DNA of 64,000 nt from Spirosoma lacussanchae. Lineage in GTDB: Bacteria > Bacteroidota > Bacteroidia > Cytophagales > Spirosomataceae. Every line of letters starts with the position of its first letter. The stretch's first letter is position 1. The DNA lies in contig NZ_SWJG01000001.1 of assembly GCF_005870035.1 (NCBI RefSeq), forward strand, positions 2,281,639 through 2,345,638, written 5' to 3'. Both the position numbers and the translations under genes were made by a program. Of this stretch, positions 37,041 through 44,555 are shown one piece after another. The notes under the pieces were generated by a model. That model ran no database searches and was not told the origin of the DNA. It saw only the letters and a program-made list of their open reading frames with translations.

Positions 37041-37532
37041 ATGAAAACAATGGATGAGTTCATGGAGCACACGATCCAGGATCTGTACTCTGCCGAACAA
37101 CAGGCGCTGGAAGCCATGCCGGAACTTAGTGACATGGTCCAAAACGAACACCTTCGACAGGCGTTTACGGTACACCAGCGCGAAACCGAAATGCAGTTAC
37201 AGCGGCTGGTACAGATTGCCCAGCAACTGGGGATAGACCCTGAAGGCGAAACCTGTTTGGCCATGCAGGGACTTATCGAAGAAGCCCGGGATTTGCTGAG
37301 CCAGCTGGAGCCGGGTCAACTGGCCGATGCTGCGATCATTGGCGCAGCCCAGAAAATGGAACATTACGAAATTGCCGCTTATGGAACGGCCCGTACGCTG
37401 GCTCAACAGGCTGGACAGAAGCAGGCTGCCGATCTGCTCGAGCAGACGCTCAACGAAGAGAAAGCCACCGATACCAAACTAACAACCATTGCTACGGGTG
37501 AGGTAAACCAGCAGGCAGCCCAAAGTGAATAA
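37041..37532 (+). CDS. DUF892 (YciF-like) ferritin-like protein
   Basis: This 163-residue protein matches the DUF892/YciF family, four-helix ferritin-like proteins tied to stress. Seen: MDEFMEHTIQDLYSAEQQALEAMPELSDM, LRQAFTVHQRETEMQLQRLVQIAQQLG, GAAQKMEHYEIAAYGTARTLAQQAG and LNEEKATDTKLTTIA, with Glu and His at the expected diiron positions (for example MEHYE). The ATG at 37041 was chosen over an upstream non-ATG start at 36912. It may oxidise or store iron, or scavenge peroxide. A 14-bp hairpin follows seven bases after the stop. Confidence 0.9.
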   Translation: MKTMDEFMEHTIQDLYSAEQQALEAMPELSDMVQNEHLRQAFTVHQRETEMQLQRLVQIAQQLGIDPEGETCLAMQGLIEEARDLLSQLEPGQLADAAIIGAAQKMEHYEIAAYGTARTLAQQAGQKQAADLLEQTLNEEKATDTKLTTIATGEVNQQAAQSE

Positions 37533-37538
37533 CCAGAT

Positions 37539-37570
37539 CCAGGAGAGCCAGCTAGGGCTGGCTCTCCTGG
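37539..37570 (+). terminator. Hairpin after the DUF892 gene, no U tract
   Basis: A 14-bp perfect stem (CCAGGAGAGCCAGC, 37539-37552, with 37557-37570) has a 4-base loop. It starts seven bases after the stop. It argues that the following gene begins downstream of it, at ATG 37585. Confidence 0.6.
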
Positions 37571-37584
37571 TCATTATCAACGGT

Positions 37585-37935
37585 ATGGTTACAGATATCC
37601 AACCCCAGGCGATGCGGCAGTTATGCCCGCTGCTACGTATCGATGATACGGACAAGGACGACACGGTGATTCAGATTCTGTTCTGGAAAGCACTATATGA
37701 GCAAACAGTCGCTTATGTAGACCAGCTGCATGGCGCATTCGATCGGCTGGTGACTTCGCCCGATGAAACGCTGGAAGGCGTATGCCAGCGTGAGGCAGAT
37801 ATGGCGTTATTCATCAATCCGTTCCTGACCGGACAACCGTTCAATATCATCAGCTACCTGCAGCAGGAGTCGCAGCTATCGCACCGCCCCTTACAGGATG
37901 AGTCCGCTCAAGGCCATACCGATCTATACGTATGA
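37585..37935 (+). CDS. Small unknown protein upstream of treZ
   Basis: I do not recognise this 116-residue protein. It begins MVTDIQPQAMRQLCPLLRIDDTDKDDTV and is mostly alpha-helical by eye (WKALYEQTVAYVDQLHGAFDRL), with no membrane helix or signal. A GTG at 37525 would extend the frame by 20 residues, but that stretch lies across the perfect hairpin at 37539-37570, so I prefer ATG 37585. Its stop codon overlaps the treZ start (ATGA at 37932), which implies translational coupling with the trehalose enzyme. Confidence 0.6.
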   Translation: MVTDIQPQAMRQLCPLLRIDDTDKDDTVIQILFWKALYEQTVAYVDQLHGAFDRLVTSPDETLEGVCQREADMALFINPFLTGQPFNIISYLQQESQLSHRPLQDESAQGHTDLYV

Positions 37936-39974
37936 ATCAGTCAATAAACTCAACCGTATCGTTACGCGTTGGTCCGCGTGCCAAAGACGCGCGGCACCTA
38001 TACCCATTAACTACAGAACGCCGTTTGCTGGGCGTTAGCTTTCCGGCCGATGGGGAGGCCGAAGTGCTGGTATGGGCACCCCTGGCTACGCAGGTATCTA
38101 TTTGTATTGAGCAGCAACCGGATCCTGTTCCTTTGAATAAAGAAGCGTATGGTTACTGGCACCTTCGTACTGACCTGATCCGGCCGGGCGATCGATATAC
38201 GTTTCGGTTACGAAATACCGACCCCCAAAAAGAGCCCGATCTGGATGGGTCGGCACTGGAAATGCCCGACCAGAGCGATCAGGACCTCGACCGGCCCGAC
38301 CCCGCTTCCCTGGCCCAGCCCGACGGGGTACATGGACCTTCGCAGGCGGTAGATACCGGCTCCTTTTACTGGGAAGACCAGAGCTGGGTGAATCCACCGC
38401 TGTCGAGTTATATACTGTACGAAATCCATACCGGCTCCTTTACTCCCGAGGGTACCTTTGCCGCGCTGGAGGAGAAGCTCGACTACCTGAAGTCGCTTGG
38501 CATAAACGCCATCGAAATCATGCCAGTGGCCCAGTTCTCAGGTAAGCGCAACTGGGGCTACGACGGCGTCTATAGCTATGCGGTACATGACGCCTACGGG
38601 GGGGGGCGGGCCCTGCAGCACCTGGTCGATGCCTGCCATTACCGGGGCATGGCGGTGGTACTGGATGTGGTCTACAACCACTTTGGGCCCGAAGGCAATT
38701 ACCTGACCGATTTTGGTCCTTACCTGACCAGCCAATATCACACACCCTGGGGCAAGGCCGTCAATTTCGACGACACCTGGTGCGACGGCGTCCGCCGGTA
38801 CGTGATCGAAAATGCGCTGATGTGGTTTCGTGATTTTCACATCGATGCTTTGCGGCTGGATGCCGTTCACGCCATCAAGGACTTTAGCCCTACGCATATT
38901 CTGAGTGAACTCCGGCAACAGGTCGATGCGCTATCGGCCCAGACCGGGCGCACCTATTACCTGATGGTGGAAAGCGATCTCAACGACCCGCGGGTGATCA
39001 GTCCGCTGGCTGAGCAGGGGTATGGAATGGATGCGCAGTGGATCGATGAGTTTCACCACTCCCTGCGGGTGAGCGTGGGCGAAGAGCGAACGGGGTATTA
39101 CGCCGATTTTGACCGGATCTATCACCTGGCCAAATCCTATATCGACGCCTATGCCTACGACGGGCAGTTTTCCTGTGTCCGGCAGAAGCGCTTCGGACGT
39201 AAGCTTGGTCAGCACCCCGGCTGTCAGTTTATTGTTTTCTCCCAGAACCACGACCAGGTAGGTAACCGGAAAGGGGGCGAGCGCTCGAGTCAGCTATTTA
39301 GCTTCGACAGGCTTAAACTGATGGCAGGGGCCGTTTTGGCCAGTCCGTTTATTCCGATGCTGTTTATGGGCGAAGAGTGGGGCGAAACCAATCCGTTCTT
39401 CTACTTTGTCCATCACTCAGACCCTGACCTGATCGAATCCGTCCGGGCGGGCCGACGGGAGGAGTTCGCTTCGTTTTACACCGGAAACGACATGCCGGAC
39501 CCGCAGAGCGGAAAAACATTCCGGCAAACCAAACTGCAATGGAACCTGCTGGAACAGGAGCCGCACCGGACTTTGCTGCGGTACTACCAGTACCTGATTG
39601 CCTTACGACAACAGCTTCCGGCGCTACATACCCTGAGTCGGAAGCAAGTGGCCGTCATCCCCGATGAAGAAAACCAGACGCTGGCTCTGCATCGCTGGCA
39701 TGACGAACAGCAGGTACTTTGCCTGATGAATTTTGCTGATGAGCCGCGGACGATCCGGATGCCGGGCGAGGGCGAATGGCAAAAACTGTTCGACTCGGCC
39801 GATGAATCATGGCAGGGTCCCGATGCGCAGAAAATCAGCCAGGCACCTGCCAGTGTCTTCAGCGACAGTGGGGTAGAGGTGCAGGGCGAGTCGATGGTAC
39901 TCTACGGCCAGGGGCATGAAGAATATCATCTGGCCAACCCTGCTCCTATGCCGGCCCGGCTGATTGCGTCCTGA
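37932..39974 (+). CDS. treZ: Malto-oligosyltrehalose trehalohydrolase
   Basis: This 680-residue glycoside hydrolase family 13 enzyme releases trehalose from maltooligosyl-trehalose in the TreY/TreZ pathway. An N-terminal CBM48-like beta domain is followed by the GH13 barrel: DVVYNHFGPEGNYL, the nucleophile Asp in IDALRLDAVHAIKD, the acid/base Glu in MVESDLNDPR, and the third Asp in SQNHDQVGNR, then a C-terminal beta domain. PDGVHGPSQ and GYDGVYSYAVHDAYGG are TreZ landmarks. Cytoplasmic, it supplies a desiccation and osmotic protectant. The TreY partner gene is not in the window. Its start overlaps the previous stop. Confidence 0.93.
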   Translation: MNQSINSTVSLRVGPRAKDARHLYPLTTERRLLGVSFPADGEAEVLVWAPLATQVSICIEQQPDPVPLNKEAYGYWHLRTDLIRPGDRYTFRLRNTDPQKEPDLDGSALEMPDQSDQDLDRPDPASLAQPDGVHGPSQAVDTGSFYWEDQSWVNPPLSSYILYEIHTGSFTPEGTFAALEEKLDYLKSLGINAIEIMPVAQFSGKRNWGYDGVYSYAVHDAYGGGRALQHLVDACHYRGMAVVLDVVYNHFGPEGNYLTDFGPYLTSQYHTPWGKAVNFDDTWCDGVRRYVIENALMWFRDFHIDALRLDAVHAIKDFSPTHILSELRQQVDALSAQTGRTYYLMVESDLNDPRVISPLAEQGYGMDAQWIDEFHHSLRVSVGEERTGYYADFDRIYHLAKSYIDAYAYDGQFSCVRQKRFGRKLGQHPGCQFIVFSQNHDQVGNRKGGERSSQLFSFDRLKLMAGAVLASPFIPMLFMGEEWGETNPFFYFVHHSDPDLIESVRAGRREEFASFYTGNDMPDPQSGKTFRQTKLQWNLLEQEPHRTLLRYYQYLIALRQQLPALHTLSRKQVAVIPDEENQTLALHRWHDEQQVLCLMNFADEPRTIRMPGEGEWQKLFDSADESWQGPDAQKISQAPASVFSDSGVEVQGESMVLYGQGHEEYHLANPAPMPARLIAS

Positions 39975-40027
39975 TGCTAACCGGCAGGCCGAAGTTTTAA
40001 CCAAACCCCGGCCTGCCGGTTAGCATC
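39973..40027 (+). terminator. Hairpin overlapping the treZ stop codon, no U tract
   Basis: An 18-bp perfect stem (39973-39990 with 40010-40027) with a 19-base loop begins inside the TGA stop of treZ. No T run follows. It separates treZ from the DUF421 pair. Confidence 0.6.
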
Positions 40028-40051
40028 CATAGAGGTACTGCCGAAATCGTT

Positions 40052-40756
40052 ATGAAAAAAGAAGAGATTCACCTCGCCGACTGGGAGCGGATTGTGTTCG
40101 GGTTAGCCCCTGGCGAGTTCATGCTCGAAGTGCTGATCCGTTCCCTGATCATCTATCTGGTTTTTACGGTGGTTGCCCGTCTGCTGGGTAAACGCATGAA
40201 CGGACAGATCACCCAGGCCGAGGTAGCGGTCATGCTGACTCTGGGAGCCATCATCGCGCCGGCCATGCAACTGCCCGATCGGGGGGTGCTGCTGGGCGTG
40301 CTGGCGCTGACCTGTGTGCTGGCGCTGCAGCGGGGCATCAATTTCTGGGGCTTCAGAAACAGCCGGGTAGAAGAGATCGTGCAGGGGACCGAAAGCGCGC
40401 TGGTGAAAGATGGGGTCATGCAACTGGATATTATGGCAGCCTCGCGGATATCCAAACAGCAGATATATAGCGTGTTGCGGGCTCAAAATATCTACAACAT
40501 CAAGCAGGTCGACCGGCTGTATCTGGAGGCCTGTGGCTTGTTCAGTATATATACCAACGAACACCCTGAACCCGGCCTGTCGGTATTGCCAACGCAGTTT
40601 GAACGACTTCAGGGAGCCGACTGGCTGGGTGTGCAGACGCGGGCCGGTGACCAGCTCCGGGTTTGCCAGAACTGCGGCACTACTGTACCGGCAGACCAGG
40701 CGAACGAGCCATGTCCGGCCTGCCACAAAACGAAATGGGTAGAGCCCATTTGCTAA
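40052..40756 (+). CDS. DUF421 (YetF-like) membrane protein with C-terminal zinc ribbon, copy 1
   Basis: This 234-residue protein has an N-terminal three-helix membrane domain (MLEVLIRSLIIYLVFTVVARLLGKR, ITQAEVAVMLTLGAIIAPAM, LLGVLALTCVLALQRGIN) and a cytoplasmic DUF421/YetF domain (RVEEIVQGTESALVKDGVMQLD, ISKQQIYSVLRAQNI). About 35 C-terminal residues hold paired cysteines CQNC and CPAC that look like a zinc ribbon, which is not part of the basic DUF421 architecture. DUF421 proteins occur in stress and germination settings but have no defined biochemistry. A paralogue starts 13 bases after it. Confidence 0.85.
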   Translation: MKKEEIHLADWERIVFGLAPGEFMLEVLIRSLIIYLVFTVVARLLGKRMNGQITQAEVAVMLTLGAIIAPAMQLPDRGVLLGVLALTCVLALQRGINFWGFRNSRVEEIVQGTESALVKDGVMQLDIMAASRISKQQIYSVLRAQNIYNIKQVDRLYLEACGLFSIYTNEHPEPGLSVLPTQFERLQGADWLGVQTRAGDQLRVCQNCGTTVPADQANEPCPACHKTKWVEPIC

Positions 40757-40769
40757 CTCCGCCAACCAC

Positions 40770-41459
40770 ATGAAACCCGAAGATATACACATCGGCGACT
40801 GGCAGCGGATGATGATTGGCGAAATTCCAGCCGGTTTTTACCTGGAACTGATCCTGCGTGTAGTGGTGGTTTACCTCATTTTGCTGATAGCCATGCGGTT
40901 GATGGGGAAACGTATGGCGTCGCAGCTCAGCCGAACCGAATTGATCGCGATGGCCTCACTGGCGGCTTCGATCGGGGTGCCGATTCTGGCGCCGGACCGG
41001 GGCTTGTTACCTGCCTTCATCTCGGCAGGGGTGATCGTAACGGTTCAGCGGGTGTCGGCCCATTTCGCGGCCAAAAAAGAATCGTTTGAAGCGCTGGTAG
41101 AAGGGGAGCTGAACGTGCTCGTTCAGGAAGGGATTCTGCAACTGAGGGACATGCAGGTAACGACCATAAGCCGCGAGCGGGTTTTTGCGCAACTTCGTTC
41201 TAAAGGGTTGTATCAGCTGGGGGCTGTAAAGTTTCTCTTTATGGAGCCCAACGGGAGTTTTACCCTGATCAAACATCCGGAACCCCGACCCGGCCTCTCG
41301 ATTCTGCCCCAGTGGGACCGCGAATTTCGGGACAGACAAGCGAAAAGCGATGACCTGATGGTTTGTAAAAATTGCGGCAATCCGGAACCGGCTCCGGCTG
41401 ATCCGTCGCGGGTCTGTGATCGGTGCGGAGATGCGAACTGGGTACCGGCCGTATCGTAA
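40770..41459 (+). CDS. DUF421 (YetF-like) membrane protein with C-terminal zinc ribbon, copy 2
   Basis: This 229-residue protein has the same layout as its upstream neighbour: N-terminal MKPEDIHIGDWQRMMIGEIPAGFYLELILR, membrane helices (VVVVYLILLIAMRLMGKRM and following), the DUF421 domain (FEALVEGELNVLVQEGILQLRDM, ISRERVFAQLRSKGL) and a C-terminal ribbon with CKNC and CDRC. The two proteins share the IHxxDWxR start and the LxxLPxxDR-type segments, so a tandem duplication is likely, but they have diverged strongly. They probably act together as a heteromeric complex (inference). Confidence 0.85.
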   Translation: MKPEDIHIGDWQRMMIGEIPAGFYLELILRVVVVYLILLIAMRLMGKRMASQLSRTELIAMASLAASIGVPILAPDRGLLPAFISAGVIVTVQRVSAHFAAKKESFEALVEGELNVLVQEGILQLRDMQVTTISRERVFAQLRSKGLYQLGAVKFLFMEPNGSFTLIKHPEPRPGLSILPQWDREFRDRQAKSDDLMVCKNCGNPEPAPADPSRVCDRCGDANWVPAVS

Positions 41460-41863
41460 GATGAAACGAGACCGACTGATTTTAAGTTGGTTTTCAGAAG
41501 TATAGGCAGGAGCCAGGCCGACATCTTACCCGATTGCCCGTCGGCATGCCGACCAGATTTCGGCTCCGCGAAAACGTATCTTCACTTTCCGCAATTCTGC
41601 CCACAGACTCATTTTTAGAGGAGCCCGCCGGTTTTATGCGGTGCCTGGTTCGTGCGCTGATTCAGCTTCGGGCCGCGCAGCCCCTGCCGGTCAGTCAGCG
41701 CTAACCCATATGGCCGTTCCCTTATTCGACCCTGGAAATGGTAAGAGCCAGTCAATCGCCAGGGTGTTACGATGCTTTACAAACGTAGGTCAGCCCGGCA
41801 GGCGATAGCTGATGCCAGGGTGGAAATTAACCTGAATACAGGTTGTACTCAAAACTGAAGAAG
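41460..41863. other. Intergenic region with a short palindrome
   Basis: This 404-base gap has no supported gene; a 22-codon frame at 41636 lacks any supporting feature. It contains a perfect 14-base palindrome GTCGGCATGCCGAC at 41540-41553, which could be an operator, and a small CCTG/CAGG hairpin near 41831. I see no RNA gene. Confidence 0.45.
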
Positions 41864-42124
41864 ATGGCTATGCAACCGAAAATTGGAGACCGGCTATTCC
41901 GGCAGCTCGGTAAGAAATATGAACCCTCAACCCTGGTTGCGTTCCGCTTTGGGCGGTACGATGTGGCAACGAAGACCGATGGCGAAGGCAATCCGGTACT
42001 ACTGTTTATTGGAAAAGCCGATGAGCGGGGGCATATCAGGGGCCATCAGTTTACGCGCCGGTTCCTGAAAGACGTCAATGGCGTCGTGCGTAAAGACCAT
42101 TGGGATTACAAAGGCAGGGTGTAG
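41864..42124 (+). CDS. Small basic unknown protein
   Basis: This 86-residue protein begins MAMQPKIGDRLFRQLGKKYEPSTLVAFRFGRYDVATKTD and is basic, with many Gly, Arg and Lys residues and RGHIRGHQFTRRFLKD near the end. There is no membrane helix. I chose ATG 41864 (MAMQPK) over a TTG at 41843. The family is not recognised; the beta-rich pattern FGRYDVATKTDGEGNPVLLFIG resembles a small compact domain. It precedes the sdhB-like gene by 24 bases and may share its transcript. Confidence 0.6.
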   Translation: MAMQPKIGDRLFRQLGKKYEPSTLVAFRFGRYDVATKTDGEGNPVLLFIGKADERGHIRGHQFTRRFLKDVNGVVRKDHWDYKGRV

Positions 42125-42148
42125 AATTTATCCAAAAAAATCCGTTCA

Positions 42149-42904
42149 ATGAACTTTACACTCAAAATCTGGCGGCAGAAAAACACAAGTGCGACAGGCA
42201 AACTGGTTTCTTACCAGCTGACAAACATCACGGCCGACATGTCGTTTCTGGAAATGCTCGACGTATTGAACGGTGAGCTGGTCCGGAGGGGCGAAGAGAT
42301 GGTTATGTTTGATCATGACTGCCGCGAGGGAATCTGCGGCTCCTGCTCTCTTTTTGTTAACGGCCGGCCTCACGGGCCCCAGACCGGAGCTGCCGTATGT
42401 CAGCTACACATGCGGTCCTTTTCAGATGGCGACACAATCGTGGTAGAGCCCTGGCGGGCCAGGGCTTTTCCGGTACTCAAAGACCTCTCTACCGACCGCT
42501 CTGCCTTCGACCGGATCGTACAGGCCGGGGGCTACATCTCGGTTAGTACAGGGTCAGCGCCTGATGCCAACGAAATTCCGGTTCCGCGACACGTACAGGA
42601 AACTACGATGGATGCGGCTGCGTGCATAGCCTGCGGGGCCTGCGTGGCTGCCTGCAAAAATGCTTCGGCTATGTTGTTCGTTGGGGCTCAGGTATCGAGG
42701 TTCGCTATGTTGCCCCAGGGGCAGCCTGAACGTAGCCTGCGGGCTCAACGTATGGTAGCTCAGATGGATGCTGAAGGGTTTGGCGCCTGTTCGTTTACGG
42801 GGGCCTGCGCCGTTGAATGTCCGGCTTCCGTATCCCTGGAAAACATTACCCGGCTCAATCGGGAGTATTTGGGGGCTCGGCTAACGTCGTCTGATACGGA
42901 CTAG
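42149..42904 (+). CDS. Succinate dehydrogenase/fumarate reductase iron-sulfur subunit, orphan copy
   Basis: This 251-residue protein has the complete SdhB/FrdB cysteine pattern. The [2Fe-2S] motif is CREGICGSC followed by a fourth Cys in AAVCQLH. The [4Fe-4S] motif is [11 protein letters not shown]. The [3Fe-4S] motif is C...[14 protein letters not shown]. Such subunits pass electrons between the flavoprotein subunit and the membrane quinone. No sdhA or sdhC gene lies next to it, so it is an orphan or second copy that may serve another flavoprotein partner. Its 3' end carries a 20-bp hairpin spanning the stop. Confidence 0.9.
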   Translation: MNFTLKIWRQKNTSATGKLVSYQLTNITADMSFLEMLDVLNGELVRRGEEMVMFDHDCREGICGSCSLFVNGRPHGPQTGAAVCQLHMRSFSDGDTIVVEPWRARAFPVLKDLSTDRSAFDRIVQAGGYISVSTGSAPDANEIPVPRHVQETTMDAAACIACGACVAACKNASAMLFVGAQVSRFAMLPQGQPERSLRAQRMVAQMDAEGFGACSFTGACAVECPASVSLENITRLNREYLGARLTSSDTD

Positions 42905-42935
42905 CTGCTTATAGTTAGTCCGTATCAGACGACGT
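42884..42935. terminator. Hairpin spanning the stop codon of the sdhB-like gene, no U tract
   Basis: A 20-bp perfect stem (42884-42903 with 42916-42935) with a 12-base loop includes the end of the coding sequence. It ends seven bases before the convergent 42942 gene, so it could serve both strands. Confidence 0.6.
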
Positions 42936-42941
42936 CGCCCG

Positions 42942-43274
42942 TCAGTTATTTTCAGGTTCATCTTCGTCATGGTAGGGCGTACCGGTAGTCACCTGTCCCC
43001 CGCTTGTCCAGAGTCCACCGCCCCGTTCGCCATGGTTTTTTGTATGCTCTCCTGACGGCCATTCGTCGGGGGTATCAGGCGTCGCTGCCTGTTCAGGCTG
43101 GTAGTTATCGGCATGGCTACCCGTATAAGGTGTTTCGGTCGGACTACTGGTACTATGACGCTGATCGGGTGCTGCTTCGGTTGACCGTTCGTTGTTGTCG
43201 GCTTCGTTAGAGGCTAATCCTCCTGGCTGCGAATCCGTATCGGCCGATCGTTGGATATGGGTTTGTACTAGCAT
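42942..43274 (-). CDS. Disordered hydrophilic protein
   Basis: This 110-residue frame on the minus strand begins MLVQTHIQRSADTDSQPGG and is rich in Ser, Thr, Gln, Asn, Glu, Asp, Pro and His with almost no hydrophobic core. This pattern suggests an intrinsically disordered protein. I cannot identify the family, and a chance frame is possible, although there is a good ATG and the frame fills the gap between two real genes. Its strand is opposite to its neighbours. Confidence 0.45.
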   Translation of the reverse strand: MLVQTHIQRSADTDSQPGGLASNEADNNERSTEAAPDQRHSTSSPTETPYTGSHADNYQPEQAATPDTPDEWPSGEHTKNHGERGGGLWTSGGQVTTGTPYHDEDEPENN

Positions 43275-43542
43275 AGGTGTTTAGCGATAAAGGTGTACTC
43301 GTTGTTGAGGGATCAACTAGTCAGCCAGTAGGGCCGGGTTGGGAAACTAGTGACGTAGTGAGGTAATGGGGCGGTCGCTCCAAAAGGGGCCGTTTCCTTA
43401 CTCGGGCTTGTCCTGTTTCGGGTGGCCGGGCCAGGCAGCGGGTTAACCAGTAGATCGCAGACGCAGCTTCTGATCGTAATTCCCGATTGACAGAAGAATA
43501 AGCTAAGCCGATGGTGACAAGCAACCAATAACCCCTCTATAT
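43275..43542. other. Intergenic region upstream of the manganese catalase
   Basis: A gap of about 270 bases lies between the minus-strand disordered ORF and the catalase gene. It must hold divergent promoters. I see no exact TAnnTTTG box and no supported RNA gene. Confidence 0.4.
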
Positions 43543-44406
43543 ATGTTTTACCACGATAAAAAGCTTCAGTACAAAGTTCGGGTCGACAAGCCCAATCCTC
43601 AGTTTGCCCGTGCCCTGCAACAGGCAATTGGCGGTGTAGAAGGCGAAATCCGGGTGTGCCTGCAATACCTGTTTCAGGCTTGGAATTCACGCGGACCGCT
43701 ACGTTACCGGGATATGCTGCTGGATACCGGTACCGAGGAAATGGCGCATATCGAAATGTTGGCTACGGCTGTCGCGTTGAATCTGGAAGGTGCATCGAGC
43801 AGCGTGATCGATACCATTGTCGGTAACGACCCCATCATGGAAAAAATAGTGGGCGGGGGCGACCCTCGTCATTTCCTGTCGGGTGGACTGGGAGCAATGG
43901 CGGCCGATGCCAATGGGGTTCCGTTCAACGGATCGTGGGTCGTAAGCTCAGGAAATCTCGCGGCCGACATGTTTACCAACGTAATGGCCGAGTCAACAGG
44001 CCGCGTTCTGGCTACCCGATTATACGAACTGACCGACGATAGTGGAATGAAAGATATGCTCTCATTCCTAATTGCCCGCGACACCATGCACCAGCAGCAG
44101 TGGCTGGCGGTACTGGAAGAGCTGGGGCATGGCGATATTCGGGGTGTGCTGCCCATTCCCAACAGTTTTCCGCAGAGCAGCGAGAATCAGGAGTTCAGTT
44201 ATGCGTTTGTCAATACCAACATTGATCCCGTAGAACCCTCAGCCGGGGCCAACCGCCGGTGGACCCACGGTCCTTCGCTTGACGGACGGAGTGAGTTCCG
44301 AGAAGTGAAAGCCCAGCCCCACGGAGACGAGCCCATGCTGGGTCCACCCATTCCCGCGGGCCACGCCCAGACGGAGCAGATTGAACAGGCTGGATCAAAA
44401 AAATAA
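43543..44406 (+). CDS. Manganese catalase (non-heme)
   Basis: This 287-residue protein has the dimanganese catalase four-helix fold that turns hydrogen peroxide into water and oxygen. The ligand set is visible: Glu in GVEGEIRVCLQYLFQAW, EE-x2-H in GTEEMAHIEML, Glu in MAESTGRVLATRLYEL, and His in ARDTMHQQQWLAVLEELG. The C-terminal part (residues 210-287) is Pro, Gly and His rich, as in the subunit-linking tail of the family. Cytoplasmic. It fits the oxidative-stress theme of this block. Confidence 0.94.
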   Translation: MFYHDKKLQYKVRVDKPNPQFARALQQAIGGVEGEIRVCLQYLFQAWNSRGPLRYRDMLLDTGTEEMAHIEMLATAVALNLEGASSSVIDTIVGNDPIMEKIVGGGDPRHFLSGGLGAMAADANGVPFNGSWVVSSGNLAADMFTNVMAESTGRVLATRLYELTDDSGMKDMLSFLIARDTMHQQQWLAVLEELGHGDIRGVLPIPNSFPQSSENQEFSYAFVNTNIDPVEPSAGANRRWTHGPSLDGRSEFREVKAQPHGDEPMLGPPIPAGHAQTEQIEQAGSKK

Positions 44407-44506
44407 AGGCTCACTGTCAGGATACAAAGCCGTTCCGTCCTCACGGTAGAGGTGGGGCGGTGTTGTATTCTGCTTGTTTATGAAAAGCCCTTTCGGGTAG
44501 CCGAAC

Positions 44507-44552
44507 CAAACCCCTTGGGTAGATTCTATCCTGAATCTACCCAAGGGGTTTG
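44507..44552. terminator. Long perfect hairpin between convergent genes
   Basis: A 20-bp perfect stem (44507-44526 with 44533-44552) with a 6-base loop lies between the catalase gene (plus) and the glycosyltransferase gene (minus). It ends four bases before the latter's stop. Only a mixed AT sequence flanks it. Confidence 0.65.
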
Positions 44553-44555
44553 TAA

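Noticed and set aside
41540-41553. Perfect 14-base palindrome GTCGGCATGCCGAC as an operator or recombination site
   Set aside because: A 14-base palindrome of this kind can occur by chance, and there is no repeat of it near a promoter. It is only noted.
43313-43690. 125-codon minus-strand frame upstream of the Mn catalase
   Set aside because: It overlaps the 5' end of the catalase gene, and the part in the gap has no pattern of a known family.
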